From positions 1,981,919 to 2,045,918 of the forward strand of contig NW_025064883.1 in the NCBI RefSeq assembly GCF_019112545.1: a stretch of 64,000 nucleotides of DNA. The letters are read 5' to 3'. Position 1 is the stretch's first letter. Each line of letters begins with the position of its first letter. This document shows positions 1-10,635 of the stretch, piece after piece. Under the pieces are notes generated by a model that had not been told where the DNA came from, did no database searches, and saw only the letters and a list, made by a program, of their open reading frames with translations. A program made the position numbers and the translations under genes. Source of the stretch: Guyanagaster necrorhizus (lineage: Eukaryota; Basidiomycota; Agaricomycetes; Agaricales; Physalacriaceae).

Positions 1-987
1 GCAAGCGACTCGTGGGCCGAACTTGCAAAGGCTATACGCCTTTCGCTGCAATACGATACTATGGACGAGATGATTCACCTTGTTCATAAGAGCCAGGTTC
101 CGGCAAGGGATTGCGCCTTGATAGGAGTTCGTCAGGTTGTCTACGACAATCTGATGGAAATCCAAGAGCTGCTTGATCCCAATTCGTCAGTATACAGCCA
201 GTCCGAATCGCTGATTGAGGTTTCCACGCAGTTGGCATTGGACGACCAAGCAGATGAGATGGAATGCCCTTTGTATGCAGAGAGTGTTCGTGACGAAGAA
301 GATTCCGTCGATGAAATTGACGACACTATTGTTGCCATTCCAATACAAGATATGCCACGACTGGAGCCATCAACTGAAGAGACAGCTGCTGCATCCTTGA
401 TTCAACGGGTATACAGGAAAGTCCTTCGTCATCGACGAGGCATTGCCAAGAGTGGGATGGCAGGCCTTCGCGCGCAAATATATGCCTCATGCACTAAAGA
501 AGTACCTCGGCTTGGTGATAACCCTGGACTATATCTTCGCTTCTTTCTGGGTCCACTCCCGCACATTTTAGCCTGTCTCGAGATAGTTCGTATCGATTCG
601 TTAAACCAAAAACAAAAGACGAAAAAGAGGTTTCTAGATTGCAGTCTTGACGAGCTTGATGCACTTGATGGCTTGTTGATGCAGATCAAGTACGCATTAC
701 CACTTCTACGGGCGATAACTGACACGATCGACATTTTCAACAGCAAGGCGAGCAAGGCTGCAGTCATATTACAAAAGCAGCTCAGCCCAAGTTCTGCTTT
801 CCATGAGCGTTGTGACGGCAAGGAACTCGAGCAACTAGTGGAAGAGGTTAAGGTTCTGGTTTCTTCTCTCTCTTTTAAAACCTCGTCAAACTTATCGGAT
901 GACCTGCACCTCGCTATCAAAGGGATTTCAACCGCACGTTCATCCACAGGTGCACGCAAAGAGCCGACGCTCAAGATTCGGCGATGA
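1..987 (+). CDS. 3' end of a TRANK1-like UvrD-type helicase paralog (partial at window edge)
   Basis: The frame is open from base 1 to the TGA at 985-987, so the gene begins outside the window; the ATG at 61 is internal. The product matches, along its whole length, the C-terminal part of the large helicase at 10636-18931 on the other strand. Both copies share an IQ-like basic segment (here 'SLIQRVYRKVLRHRRG', bases about 394-444) and the block 'NPGLYLRFFLGPLPH'. Bases 690-743 (gtacgc...cag) are probably a 54-bp intron: the other copy has a similar GT-AG intron at the same place, and here it happens to be a multiple of three without a stop. Similarity continues about 100 bp past the stop codon. 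No helicase motif lies in this piece, so its function is inferred only from the paralog. It is tail-to-tail with the FAD oxidoreductase, 172 bp away. Confidence 0.75.
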   Translation, partial: ASDSWAELAKAIRLSLQYDTMDEMIHLVHKSQVPARDCALIGVRQVVYDNLMEIQELLDPNSSVYSQSESLIEVSTQLALDDQADEMECPLYAESVRDEEDSVDEIDDTIVAIPIQDMPRLEPSTEETAAASLIQRVYRKVLRHRRGIAKSGMAGLRAQIYASCTKEVPRLGDNPGLYLRFFLGPLPHILACLEIVRIDSLNQKQKTKKRFLDCSLDELDALDGLLMQIKYALPLLRAITDTIDIFNSKASKAAVILQKQLSPSSAFHERCDGKELEQLVEEVKVLVSSLSFKTSSNLSDDLHLAIKGISTARSSTGARKEPTLKIRR

Positions 988-1159
988 TTACTATTACCGA
1001 TTCTTGTCTTATCAATCTGTAGTCTGGAATATGAAATTCCCCTTTGATTTACACACCCATAAATCATCGCTGAATCCACATAGTGATGATGGTGAGAGGG
1101 AGGGTATCGTAGGATTAACCTGTTTGATTGAAGGTTCATATCTACAAGATGAAGGATCA

Positions 1160-2659
1160 CTATAGCCAAGATGATATATCTGCCTTTTTCCACCTTTTCT
1201 CTGTGACAAGAAACGGGGCAGGAAGCCAATGAGGGTCTTTGCCAAGAATGATGTACGCCAATGCCTTTCCACTCATCCAAGCGTGGACCATGCCCTCTCC
1301 GGAATAGCCTGCCGCAATCCACTCTGCACCTCCCTCCCCCCTGCCCGACACCTTTGAAGGAAGGCCCCCGACCCATGGCAGGCCATCCGCAGAGATGCCC
1401 AAAATGCCGGACCACACCTTCTTCACGCGTCCCTTCTCAAAGTGGTCGTCGTCATCCACGTCTGCAGACTCGCCTCCCCACCATTTCCCGAAATACGCTG
1501 CCAGTGCCCCGCCAAGATAGGCTGATACACGAAACTCGACTTGGCTGTCGTCAGCACACCCGACGGCGTCAAAGAAGGACGGAGAGCCCATCTCGACACC
1601 ACCGCCAAACATAAACTCTGCCTGGGGTTTCTCGTCGAGTCTCGCCCTGGGATCAGGCGGCTGCTGAGTGAGGTAGTCCCATCGATCCTCGGACGCGCCT
1701 GGGTACAGCACAAACGACCGCGTACCGAGCCACCCGCCGTCCAAACCTGTTCCTGCGCGCTGTGCAGTCATATGGCCTCGTAATGGAACGATCTTTTCCC
1801 GCATCGGCGCGAGGAGGTGGGATGACCATCCATTTGTAGCGTGGACGATGTGCTCGGTGCGGATGTCGCCGCGGGGAGTGTGGACGATGTTGGCGTCGAT
1901 GGAGAGACACGGAGTGTGGGTGTACAGCCGAAAGGATGGGTACGCCTTGAGGAGGCGCGAGAGAATGCCGGTGACGAATCGATATGGATGGATGGCCCCA
2001 CCCGTCGTGGAGATGACTCCACACACCCCATCTGCGAGTTGCATCCCCGCCGAGCCCTCCACCGTATCCCAGCCACCCTTCTCACTCGACAGCTCCTCCA
2101 AGTAGCGCCCTAGCTTCTCCTTTGCTCCCTCAAACACCTCTTTATCAAAAAACACATCGTACGTCTCCACCTTGCGACACTGGCTCTCTTTCGTCAAACC
2201 CTCTTCCTCTGCAACCCTAATCAGCTCATCCAGATGCGACAGTCGAAACTCGATAATCTGCTTCGCTGCCTCGGCACCATGCTTCTTCTTCAAATCAAGA
2301 TAGTCATGGTATAGCGGTGGCGTGATATGTCCCCCATTCCGCGCTGTGGCCCCAGAGCACGCATCCCTCGCTTCCAGCATCACAACCTCCAATGACCTGT
2401 CCCCATTAAGCAGCGTACGCGCAAATGCTGTACCTGTTATCCCAGACCCGATAATCACAACATCCGCACTTTCTGGCAGAGCTGCAATCGAGCCTTCCTT
2501 TTGTATGGGCGACGCTGGGATCGACCAGAAAGGAATCGTGGGATTAGACACCGGAAGTCCAGGAGACTGGCTTATCCGTTTCGAGACACGCCGGTACGAA
2601 GAAACAATCCCCCGTATAGTTTCGATAGTCACTCGGATAAGCGAAAATAACGAAACCAT
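1160..2659 (-). CDS. FAD-dependent oxidoreductase, DAO superfamily
   Basis: An uninterrupted 499-residue single-exon gene. Residues about 65-90 form a Rossmann dinucleotide-binding motif ('VVIIGSGITGTAFAR'), followed by an acidic residue in 'VVMLEARDACSGATARNGG', which fits FAD binding in the DadA/D-amino-acid oxidase-like superfamily. A late block ('GISADGLPWVGGLP') matches the C-terminal FAD-contact region of the same family. The N-terminus has a hydrophobic stretch (about residues 1-20) that could be a weak membrane anchor or signal. The substrate cannot be read from the sequence; amines or amino acids are typical for the family. The 3' end faces the helicase fragment at 1-987. The start is the first ATG of the frame. 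The intact frame argues for a working gene. Confidence 0.85.
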   Translation of the reverse strand: MVSLFSLIRVTIETIRGIVSSYRRVSKRISQSPGLPVSNPTIPFWSIPASPIQKEGSIAALPESADVVIIGSGITGTAFARTLLNGDRSLEVVMLEARDACSGATARNGGHITPPLYHDYLDLKKKHGAEAAKQIIEFRLSHLDELIRVAEEEGLTKESQCRKVETYDVFFDKEVFEGAKEKLGRYLEELSSEKGGWDTVEGSAGMQLADGVCGVISTTGGAIHPYRFVTGILSRLLKAYPSFRLYTHTPCLSIDANIVHTPRGDIRTEHIVHATNGWSSHLLAPMREKIVPLRGHMTAQRAGTGLDGGWLGTRSFVLYPGASEDRWDYLTQQPPDPRARLDEKPQAEFMFGGGVEMGSPSFFDAVGCADDSQVEFRVSAYLGGALAAYFGKWWGGESADVDDDDHFEKGRVKKVWSGILGISADGLPWVGGLPSKVSGRGEGGAEWIAAGYSGEGMVHAWMSGKALAYIILGKDPHWLPAPFLVTEKRWKKADISSWL

Positions 2660-2962
2660 AGCTCTGTGTTATCACACAATTATCAGGCCACTGACCGTTA
2701 TTATCACAGGAACAGGATCGCCGGACCGCGTAAAACTTATGCCACATATAGTCATGAACGCCATTTTGACAACAAAAAGATAGCGGCCCCTCTGACAAGT
2801 CCTCTTTCTCTCGTATACGGCTTAGCCGATCATTACTTCAACAGAGTCCGATATACATACTTGGTTGTAAATACATCGCTGCTTCCTTTACACACCTGAT
2901 TTGTTGCCATATCACTCCCTTCTTAAAATATCGGACAAAGTCGACGACTCTGGTCTCCGGCC

Positions 2963-3438
2963 GCAGCCCAAGCGGAGGTATTTGGCGGAGGATATGACAT
3001 CGTATATGAATCAGTACTGGTGCAGAACCGCGCATTCAAATGGCTGTCTTTGTGGGTACCTCTTCTTTTTTGTTTCTCGAATTCTTGCTAATGCCAATCA
3101 GAATGCAAACAGCGGGGTAAAGGTCTTTCTCATTGGAATGGGCATGTCTAACGCTTTGATATCCATAAATAATGCGGCCACGCAGAGAGGTCGATATAAT
3201 AGGGAACTTCCGATATGCAGACACATACAAAGAAGCACTCGAGTTACTTGCTAGCAGTAAGCATTGCGGTATTCGCGATGCGATGAAGCTAATGCTTTGT
3301 TTAGACTCAATACCTCCAATAATGGATCTCGTAACACACCGTGTGCCGTTCAATGTCGATGCAGTAAAGAAGGCATTTGAGGCTATGGCCAGGGGGAGAG
3401 GATAGCTGGTGATCAAAATCATTATTGGCAGTGAATGA
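2963..3438 (+). pseudogene. Decayed zinc-dependent polyol (sorbitol/xylitol-like) dehydrogenase, C-terminal part
   Basis: Pieces in successive frames spell the C-terminal half of a medium-chain zinc dehydrogenase: 'AAQAEVFGGGYDIVYE', then 'EPRIQMAVFV', 'VKVFLIGMGMSNA', 'REVDIIGNFRYADTYKEAL', 'LVTHRVPFNVDAVKKAFEAM' and 'LVIKIIIGSE'. The order matches sorbitol/xylitol dehydrogenases (coenzyme domain, 'GNFRY', 'LVTHR', 'AFEA'). Two intron-like stretches remain: about 3056-3101 (gtacct...ctaatgccaatcag) and about 3256-3312 (gtaagc...gctaatgctttgtttag). Damage includes a shift near 3010 before the TGAEP-like segment, a shift at about 3180, and a TAG at 3403-3405 that precedes still-recognisable C-terminal codons ending at TGA 3436-3438. 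The catalytic N-terminal half is absent. Retained introns mean it came by DNA-level duplication or local decay, not retroposition. Confidence 0.7.
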
Positions 3439-5033
3439 CAAAGAAATCTTCCTCCATCTGTGGACCTCGCTAGTTTTGCAAGCAAGTGAAGACACGCGGC
3501 AGAGAAACCACAATGCATTCGTCCGTGAAGCCCCATATACTCTCAGGAGAAAAACGGCAGTCCATATCTTATGTATGCAAGCTGTCAGGTGAGCAACTAA
3601 GGCACCTATAGTCTATCCTGAGCCGGGTTACTTGTGTTAGCTGACAGTGTCTTATTGCAGAATGTCCATGACTATGTTGCTGGCAGGAGCAGAGGTGTTT
3701 CGGGGTAGTTGTAATGGAAGTCGGAGAAAAGAGTGACTATTAGAACTTCCCACGCCTCTTTCTCTACCATGGGGTTACGATCTCTTCATGTCGCCGCCAA
3801 ACTGAATGGGCCAAAGTGATCTGACGTGGGTTGGTTCGTTTCAGGCTTCTGGTGGACAGACAGTTCAACATCATTCTTGGCACTCGCCTTGACGCGTTGG
3901 CGTACCTGATCATGGCTGCTGATCCCCCGAGTCGGTACTTTTGGCGCAGCTAGAGTACCACCCTGGGTATGTGGAGACCGTGAAGGCGTGTATCAACGTG
4001 CGCCCGTCCGATGGAAAGGAGGTGTACCATCGGAGGGATGGTGAGGCGTTTGAACTATGAGAGGGACTGTCAGATAAAATGCTTATGGGGAAGATCATGG
4101 TGCAGGTCAAGGAAAGCGGGAGGTTTGGGGATATTTTGGGGCGTATCTCGTTGGATGGACTTTCTCGGTACTGTATGTATATTCTATATTTTCATGCTAT
4201 ATTTAAACAAGCTCTTTTTTTTGTAGAATAAAGCATCCTCTTCGCCCCAAGGACTAATACATCTCTTGCTGTCGTACCCCTAATTCACATAATGCGACAT
4301 TATTTTTTTTTTCCGAAAACAATCTTCAAGATATGGAGCCAGCACCAGCTACTGTGCCTCTTGACTGAATATCTGCTATCGTCACTCTCGGTCCATGAAA
4401 GACATCTTTATCGTGAATAGCATTACGGGGCAGGCCACGAGGTGATAATCTATCTGCGTAATGGCAGATCGCCCATCGTTCATCCGATTACCGGCCCGGT
4501 CGTTTCTGTCTCTTGCGCCCCCAAAATTCACACTGCAGCAACAATACTTGATGAAACTCATAGGAGGTCCTGAAAGTCCGGCCATGGAGCTTACGGCACA
4601 TAATGCTCAGATGGAGAAACATGAAACAAGACATTACCGTGACACCCCTTGCTTAGCACGCATTTCCCAACATACTAGTTGCTGCAGATCGAGACTCATG
4701 TTAGGATGGGACGTGTCAAGTGTTACCTTTACTTCAAACTGACTATCTGTAGTGACACTATGGCGCGAACTTGTCGTTGAGAGTCCCAAATTCCACTGAC
4801 CTTGTGCTTTCCGACATTCATGGGCCATTTACCGATTATTTCGCATTCTCTCGGCTATCCGAGGCTACCCAATACCGAGTTCTGACTCATGCCTCCATGT
4901 CTGGGGCTGGGCGAGCCTGAGCGCTCAAGCCTGCGCCCTGGTCAGTCAGCTCTGACCGTCGCACGTATACCTCCTCCGATGGCAGGCTATAAGGGCGCGT
5001 TTCATCGAAGTCCAGTAGTCTGCAATATGAACA
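3439..5033. other. Intergenic stretch with a coding-like relic at about 3926-4160
   Basis: No complete gene is visible. On the plus strand, 3926-4160 reads as a coding-like frame with one internal stop ('QLEYHPGYVETVKACINVRP', then '...GEAFEL*EGLSDKMLMGKIM...'). The residues look protein-like rather than random, but I do not recognise the family. The last few hundred bases before 5034 would contain the promoter of the secreted-protein gene. Confidence 0.35.
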
Positions 5034-5619
5034 ATGCACTTCCTTCCTCTGCTTCTCTCCTTCTTTGCCTTCCCAGCTCTCATCTTAGCCGGTGGTACTA
5101 TCACTTCACCAGCCAATGGGACGGTCATCCTACCTGGGCAGAGCTTTGCCTTCTCGTATGATCCCATGGCAGACTACAGCATGTCCACCTACAACTATAC
5201 GGTCTTCCTCCTCACGAAGCCCCCCGCCTCTCTTTACCCATCTAATGAGTGGTCCAGCGGACACTATTTCGGTCGTTTCGATTATCCTAACTATCCAGGT
5301 CGGTCTATAAGCACAGTGTTTATGTAGCTTCCACTGAATACATTCACGTAGCTGTTCCGTACCCCACGCACCCGGCCCCAGCCAACCTAACCATGCCGGA
5401 CTTTTCACAACGTGTTGGGAGCGGGTTCGGTGGCGGCATCAACATTAGTGATGCTACAGTTTATCTGGTGGTTTTGGAAGAATGGGCTACTGGATCGGTA
5501 AGTAAATGAAAAATTAGTGTTGCTTGTATTTGCTAATACTTTCGATACAGGACAACTTCGGAATGACGATAAGTCTAGCAGTCAACGAACTTATTTACAA
5601 TGGGACGACGTCTAATTGA
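5034..5619 (+). CDS. Small secreted protein, three exons, family not recognised
   Basis: Exons 5034-5298, 5352-5497 and 5551-5619 join to 159 residues. The introns are 53 bp each with GT-AG ends; the second starts gtaagt and contains 'tgctaatact', a good branch point. The product starts with a clear signal peptide ('MHFLPLLLSFFAFPALILAG'), followed by a short beta-rich domain ('GTITSPANGTVILPGQSFAF') and several N-glycosylation sequons (NGT, NYT, NLT, NIS, NGT). There is no C-terminal hydrophobic tail, so it is predicted to be released. It resembles the short secreted proteins common in mushroom fungi; I know no assigned activity. Exon phases are consistent and the reading frame is complete, ending at TGA 5617-5619. 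Confidence 0.75.
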
Positions 5620-5778
5620 AGTTTGTTCAATGAATACTTTGAAGCGTCTATTATAATATACATTGTATCTATGTTAATGTCTTAGGGCCTTTTAATATTT
5701 CTTGATAAATATCACTAAGGAGACACATAAGTAATAGTACAATATTAGAAAGACTTCCTTTCACTTCATCCAAATTCC

Positions 5779-7005
5779 TCAAACATACACTCTCTGCAGA
5801 TACGCGGGACGCGTGGGATCCGGATCGACACGCATCATACACGAGTTGGCAGGTGGACACTCTTCGTCGGCCTTACCTCCAATCACATGAAAAAGCATTC
5901 CCATTCCTCCCTCCTTCAATCTACTCCACCTCTCCACATTCCCCGCTCCAGGTGAAACCACCATATCCTGCTTAACCAGAACAGCAGCACGTACCTCGAC
6001 GCTCACAAGCCTAGCCACCCCTGCTACCTGATGATCCCACCGATTTTCGACTGCATTAATCAAGGGGTCCCTGAGGAATGATATTGACGGCACCGTGCGT
6101 GACTTGTGTTTATGTTGAACGATGATATTGAGTTTTGTCAAGCGGGGCACCAAAGTCTGTTCTTCTCCCTCTCCCTCTTCCCCTCCTTTGACGTGAATGG
6201 AGGGTAAAGTCTCCAAAAGACAGGAATCCGTCCTATCATTCCACACGGTGAAAGATAACGCAAGCTCTTCAAGGTTCGGCGATGCCTGAAGAATGGATAT
6301 GAATTTATTTACCACTGGGATACAATCTCCGACGGTGATCTTGCGCAAGAAGCAGCCAGATCTCTTGATTAGAAACAGAAGGGCGTGAAGAATCACCTCC
6401 TGGAAGTCTTTGTTGAACAGCTGGACATGGACCTCTTCCAGCTTGGGCGCGATGATGGATCGAAGGATACGAGGATCCCCAGCTGAAGGGTGCGCAGAAA
6501 AGAGAGTCGTATTATTATTGGACATAGGCGTGACGTTCTTAATTTCGGGTCTGTAGAGTTTGTACTCTTCCACTAAGAGTCCAGACGTCCGCGAACAGCA
6601 TCGAATGCAGCCGCTGTCTCGGAGTTGGATAAGGTGAAGTCAAGGTCTTTCCACCGGGGTGCATGCTTCATGAGGATGCAGAGCAACATGTGAGTTACGG
6701 AGGGCATGGATTCTTCTCCCTCAACGAAATGGATGGAAAGCGGCCGGTCCTGCGAATATTTGAGAACGTCGATGAGGGATCTGTATGGTTTCTGGACGTT
6801 TATAGCACCAGGGCTGGTATCGATGGTGATGTTCATCCATAAAGGTGCGTAGGAAGTGATGATGGAATTCCATTTCTTACACACTCGACTGAGTGTCCAA
6901 GGGCCGGCAATAGGGTTGAATGGATTGACAACAGCAGAAGGTATGGCTTGAGAAAAGATATCGAGCAATATTTCTGTAGCATCTCATTGATGTAGGCAGG
7001 TTTGG
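5779..7005 (-). pseudogene. F-box/LRR-like protein gene with frame breaks
   Basis: The F-box region reads 'EILLDIFSQAIPSAVVNPF' followed by 'LSRVCKKWNSIITSYAPLWM', typical of basidiomycete F-box proteins, which act as substrate adaptors of SCF ubiquitin ligases. Frame one runs from about 6968 to a TAG at 6573-6575. The downstream frame, 5779-6573, holds leucine-rich material ('IISPKLEEV'-type segments, 'SPNLEELALSF', 'FLRDPLINAVENRWD') to a stop at 5779. One missing base in the run 'ctcttag' at 6573 would join the frames. Upstream of the F-box, 'LPT' sits in another frame and is separated from 'EILLDIF' by about 16 extra bases (near 6990). The breaks may be true mutations, a sequencing error at 6573, or an intron I could not resolve. 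The middle LRR region looks short for the family. Confidence 0.6.
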
Positions 7006-9631
7006 GTATCTCCTCTTCGGACTTCTGAACGTTTTCGGCATCCAGGTAGCCATGGCGAAGACGCGCAGGTACATAACAGGGAATACCAACATTATCCTTG
7101 CGATAGAGTTTGCTAAGGTAGTCCAGCAAATCCTCGTGTCAAACATTGTTCATTAGAGGGTCGCTGAACAACATATTATGTCAGAGAATGACTGTTAGAA
7201 GATGCAATCAGGGGTGTAATCAAACACAAAGGCCCTGCGGATTACAGACGGTAATGGTTTCTTTGAGAGGGCTGGGGTATGGGCGTCCGTTATGCTAACT
7301 TCTGTAATTCAAGTGAGCGAGGGCGTATTTAAAGAGAAATATGCAGCAGACCTATGACTCGATGCAAAAGAAAGCCCTAGAAAGCTCTAGAAATTCATCT
7401 TTCAAGTCGACGACAGATGTTTTGAGAAAGAACCAGCAGAGTATGGCAGCGCCCGGTGCCTTCGCGCCTCGAGGCGAAGATATTTCAGGTACATAGAACT
7501 TTCACCACATCTCTGGATTAACGCAAAATAGAATGGCGTCAAGTGGCATCTGACAATACCCAAAGGGCATGTAAGCATGAATGATTCGACCTGTGGCAAG
7601 TCCGACCAGCCAACCATCCCTGGAGGTAAGTTACACATGAATCACGATTGACAGGGTAAACGGCCATCCTTGGCAGTCACAACTGACCCAAGTAAAGGAT
7701 CGTATTGCTACGTGGTAGTAAGTACCTTGGGTGAGTCGTGGTGGATGAAACAGCCTCACACATGCACAATGTGACTCGATGAAGCTTGCCAGTAGTTCCG
7801 TTGTCGTGTCCCAGTAGCTACTGTTGACCTGCTCCCCAAAACCAAAAAGGAGATAGATAGATATTGACGGTCGCAAACCGCTGTGGTATTGTAAATTTTT
7901 ACGCAAATCATCTATTACTCCCCGTTAGCTATTTTCACCGCAGTATGGCAGGGCATGCACCTTTAGTATCAACGCATATGACAAACATCACACGATTCGA
8001 TCGCAACTTTATTGAAGGTGTATCTTCAGGCGATTCCTTTGCACTGGCCCAAGTGGCTTCGAATTCGGAACTGCAGCCAAAGGAAACAGTCGAAGAATTC
8101 GATTGGGTGGGTATCTTTTTACTTGGTCATCTCGAGAAAGGATGGACATAGAAGATGTGGTGTTGAACGAAATATGGTTACAAGTTATAACGCTCAGAGG
8201 TCCTTGCAGCAGGGAGGTGAGCGATCTGAGCAATTGGCCTGAGGGGCGTCCGTAAGAGATGGTCGATCAATCGTCTCTTGATTGACCACCATCACCTCCG
8301 ACTCTCAATGCCACGGTCTCATCATGACGTTAGCTGCTGAACGAATGCGAGCAAGGCCCTAAAGTAGGAAAATAGGATACTGTTGCTCTCAGTGTTGTTG
8401 GGAACACCCCAATAACGAAGCCTCAGCGGCCAGGCGTACTCGTGAGTTGTATAACTTGCATTTTGGTTAATCCCTCACTCTGCCTACATGATAGCTCGCA
8501 AATCGCTATATTAGGAGAGAAATGTTGCAGCAATACAAGCAAAACGTGCCGTGAAACGTTTTTCCAGAGATCTCCCGCCTTTCGTTCCATCTTATCCCCA
8601 GTATTTCCAGGCGGTACATTTGTGATTGAACGAAGCCCGTTTGAATAGCGCTGCGCCTGTCAAAGCTTCTTTACCGAACTCACTTCACCAATGAAGCAGG
8701 TGGGGTACGAGGTATCTCCATCATGTTACCTTGACGCAAACTTTCTTCCTTTATTCGTGTTCGTGCAACTATCAGCCCATCTGTTTATCTTGATTCTCGC
8801 ATCTGTCCCGTTGGAATGCCCCTCCAATGCTTATTTAACAATCCCAAGACTTATGCAGTCCGTGGATCGATGTTGGCATCATGGCTAAACTTATGCCTAC
8901 AATGGCAGTGGCGGCCTATTTATTAGCGTCCAAACCTCGTTCTGCTGCCGTTCACTGACCTCTTTAGAATGTACAGAAGCCGCACCGGGTCACATCTCCA
9001 ATGGGCCATCGGCTTTCATCGATGTGACCCGAAGGTCTTCAGTTTTGAGCGCGACTTGAGCACATTCAGTTTCGATAACTGCCTCACTGACTACTAAAGA
9101 AAGCTCCGCAGCTGAAACCATGTATCATGTTGCCGTATCTAATTCAGCCATCGGCCTTCTCCAGGATGTCTTTCTTCACTACTTGACGACCAAAGGTCAT
9201 AATGGACGATCAGCGGACTCTTGTACTTCGATTCGAACTCACACTGTCGTTCCCGATCATCCAGGAGATTGCTTTCGAAGCGCATGCCAGTGCACGTGAA
9301 GCGGTTGGATCACCATTTTCTCGCAATAAGGTACAGCATCAGGATACCAACGCTGGATTCCAATTGGTGCATGAATTACGAAAAGGTCGATTGCATACCT
9401 GATCAAGATCCAATCTATCAGCTATCAGTGGCGCTCGAAGCTGGAATTAAGGCATTTGCAGCCAGAGGTGAGGCAATTTCCCCTCCGTAAGGTTCAAAGC
9501 GTCTGTGTGGTCCGTATCGGAATCCGAAATCGTCAATCAGATGACACCATCGGACCCATCTTTTAAAGCCAGTGTCGATGCTCTCCCGTCTCTCAGTTCT
9601 TTCCCGCCACTTCAACTCTTTCTTACTCATC
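7006..9631. other. Intergenic, no supported gene
   Basis: Several short frames occur on both strands (for example 7864-8151, +) but none shows a recognisable domain, consistent introns or a signal peptide. I see no tRNA, repeat or transposon hallmark. The last bases before 9632 form the 5' region of the glutaredoxin gene. Confidence 0.5.
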
Positions 9632-10097
9632 ATGTCTGTCAAGAACTTTGTCGAAGTATGTTCCCAACCCGTTACTTGTAGAGGGTCTTACATGACCTTA
9701 CATAGGAGACTATCAGCTCGCACAAGATTGCCGTCTTTTCGAAATCCTACTGCCCTTACTGCAAGCGCGCAAAGACGTTGTTCAAGGACAAGTACCCCGA
9801 TGTGGATATTGACATCATTGAGTCCGTTTTTTTTTCGGACTCATGATGACAAGTGCTCACCGTCGGATTCCGCAGGCTCGATGAACGCGATGACGGAAGC
9901 GACATACAGGAGTATCTCCGTCAAAAGACGGGTCAAGGCACCGTGCCTAACGTATTTATCAGTGAGTCTCACATGGTACTTACATCCGACTGGCCTTTTA
10001 TCTGGCATGCCGAACAGATCAAGAGCACATCGGTGGGTGCGATGACACGATGGCGCTGCAGAGTTCAGGAAAGCTCGCTGGATTGATTGCAGCTTAA
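9632..10097 (+). CDS. Glutaredoxin, dithiol CPYC type, four exons
   Basis: Exons 9632-9655, 9706-9821, 9876-9961 and 10018-10097 join in phase to 101 residues, the usual length of a cytosolic dithiol glutaredoxin. The introns are about 50-56 bp, GT-AG. The active site is '[12 protein letters not shown]' in exon 2. Exon 3 carries the glutathione-binding 'TVPNVFI' (cis-proline) segment, and exon 4 '[10 protein letters not shown]', which also contacts glutathione. It would reduce protein disulfides and glutathione mixed disulfides using GSH. No signal or transit peptide is seen, so it is probably cytosolic. Splicing of exon 3 to exon 4 restores the expected Asn before 'QEHIGG', which supports the junction choice. 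The gene is intact. Confidence 0.93.
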
Positions 10098-10635
10098 GGG
10101 AAGGAAGGAAGCTTTATTAGTGGACAGACTCCTGCACAAGAAGAAATCTGTAGAAGCAAATCGTACTTTGAATCATGCACACTGTTTTATCTCTTCGTTA
10201 CAAGACGACGCGTGCAATGACTGAAACGCAGTAACGATACTTCATCTGCCTCAGAGTCGGGTTTTTCTCCACTCCCGTCATCATACACAACAACTTTGAG
10301 ACCTAAGCACAGAACGACCTCCAGCGCTGCAACCTGCAACTCTGCTTCCACGCGCTCACATACGCATCAACAACTTTCCGTTCCGGCCCGCTCTCGGAAA
10401 GTCGCAAAAGCATATCGACAACGGAGTTTGGGTTCAAACTTGTTATCCCAAACTAATCGTATCTTGATCGCGTAGCTCTTTCTCTCGACTGACTTGGTTA
10501 TATATGGCTTTACTCTCACATCGATGTTGCGTCGAGTGGCCGGACTACCTACACGGCATGTCTATATGTTGCATCAGCGATGATTCATGGGTATGACTAC
10601 ATTTCAAACTACAGATCAACAAGGGAAAGTCAGTA
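10098..10635. other. Convergent intergenic region between glutaredoxin and the helicase
   Basis: Both flanking genes end here. The right part (about 10540-10635) is 3' flank of the minus-strand helicase and is similar to sequence just after the stop at 987, for example 'aatcatcgctga' shared by both. No gene seen. Confidence 0.5.

Noticed and set aside
429..1415. 328-codon minus-strand frame
   Set aside because: Antisense to the helicase paralog and overlapping the end of the oxidoreductase gene; no domain, composition explained by the opposite strands.
3036..3536. 166-codon minus-strand frame
   Set aside because: Antisense to the dehydrogenase pseudogene, which explains the conserved peptides on the plus strand.
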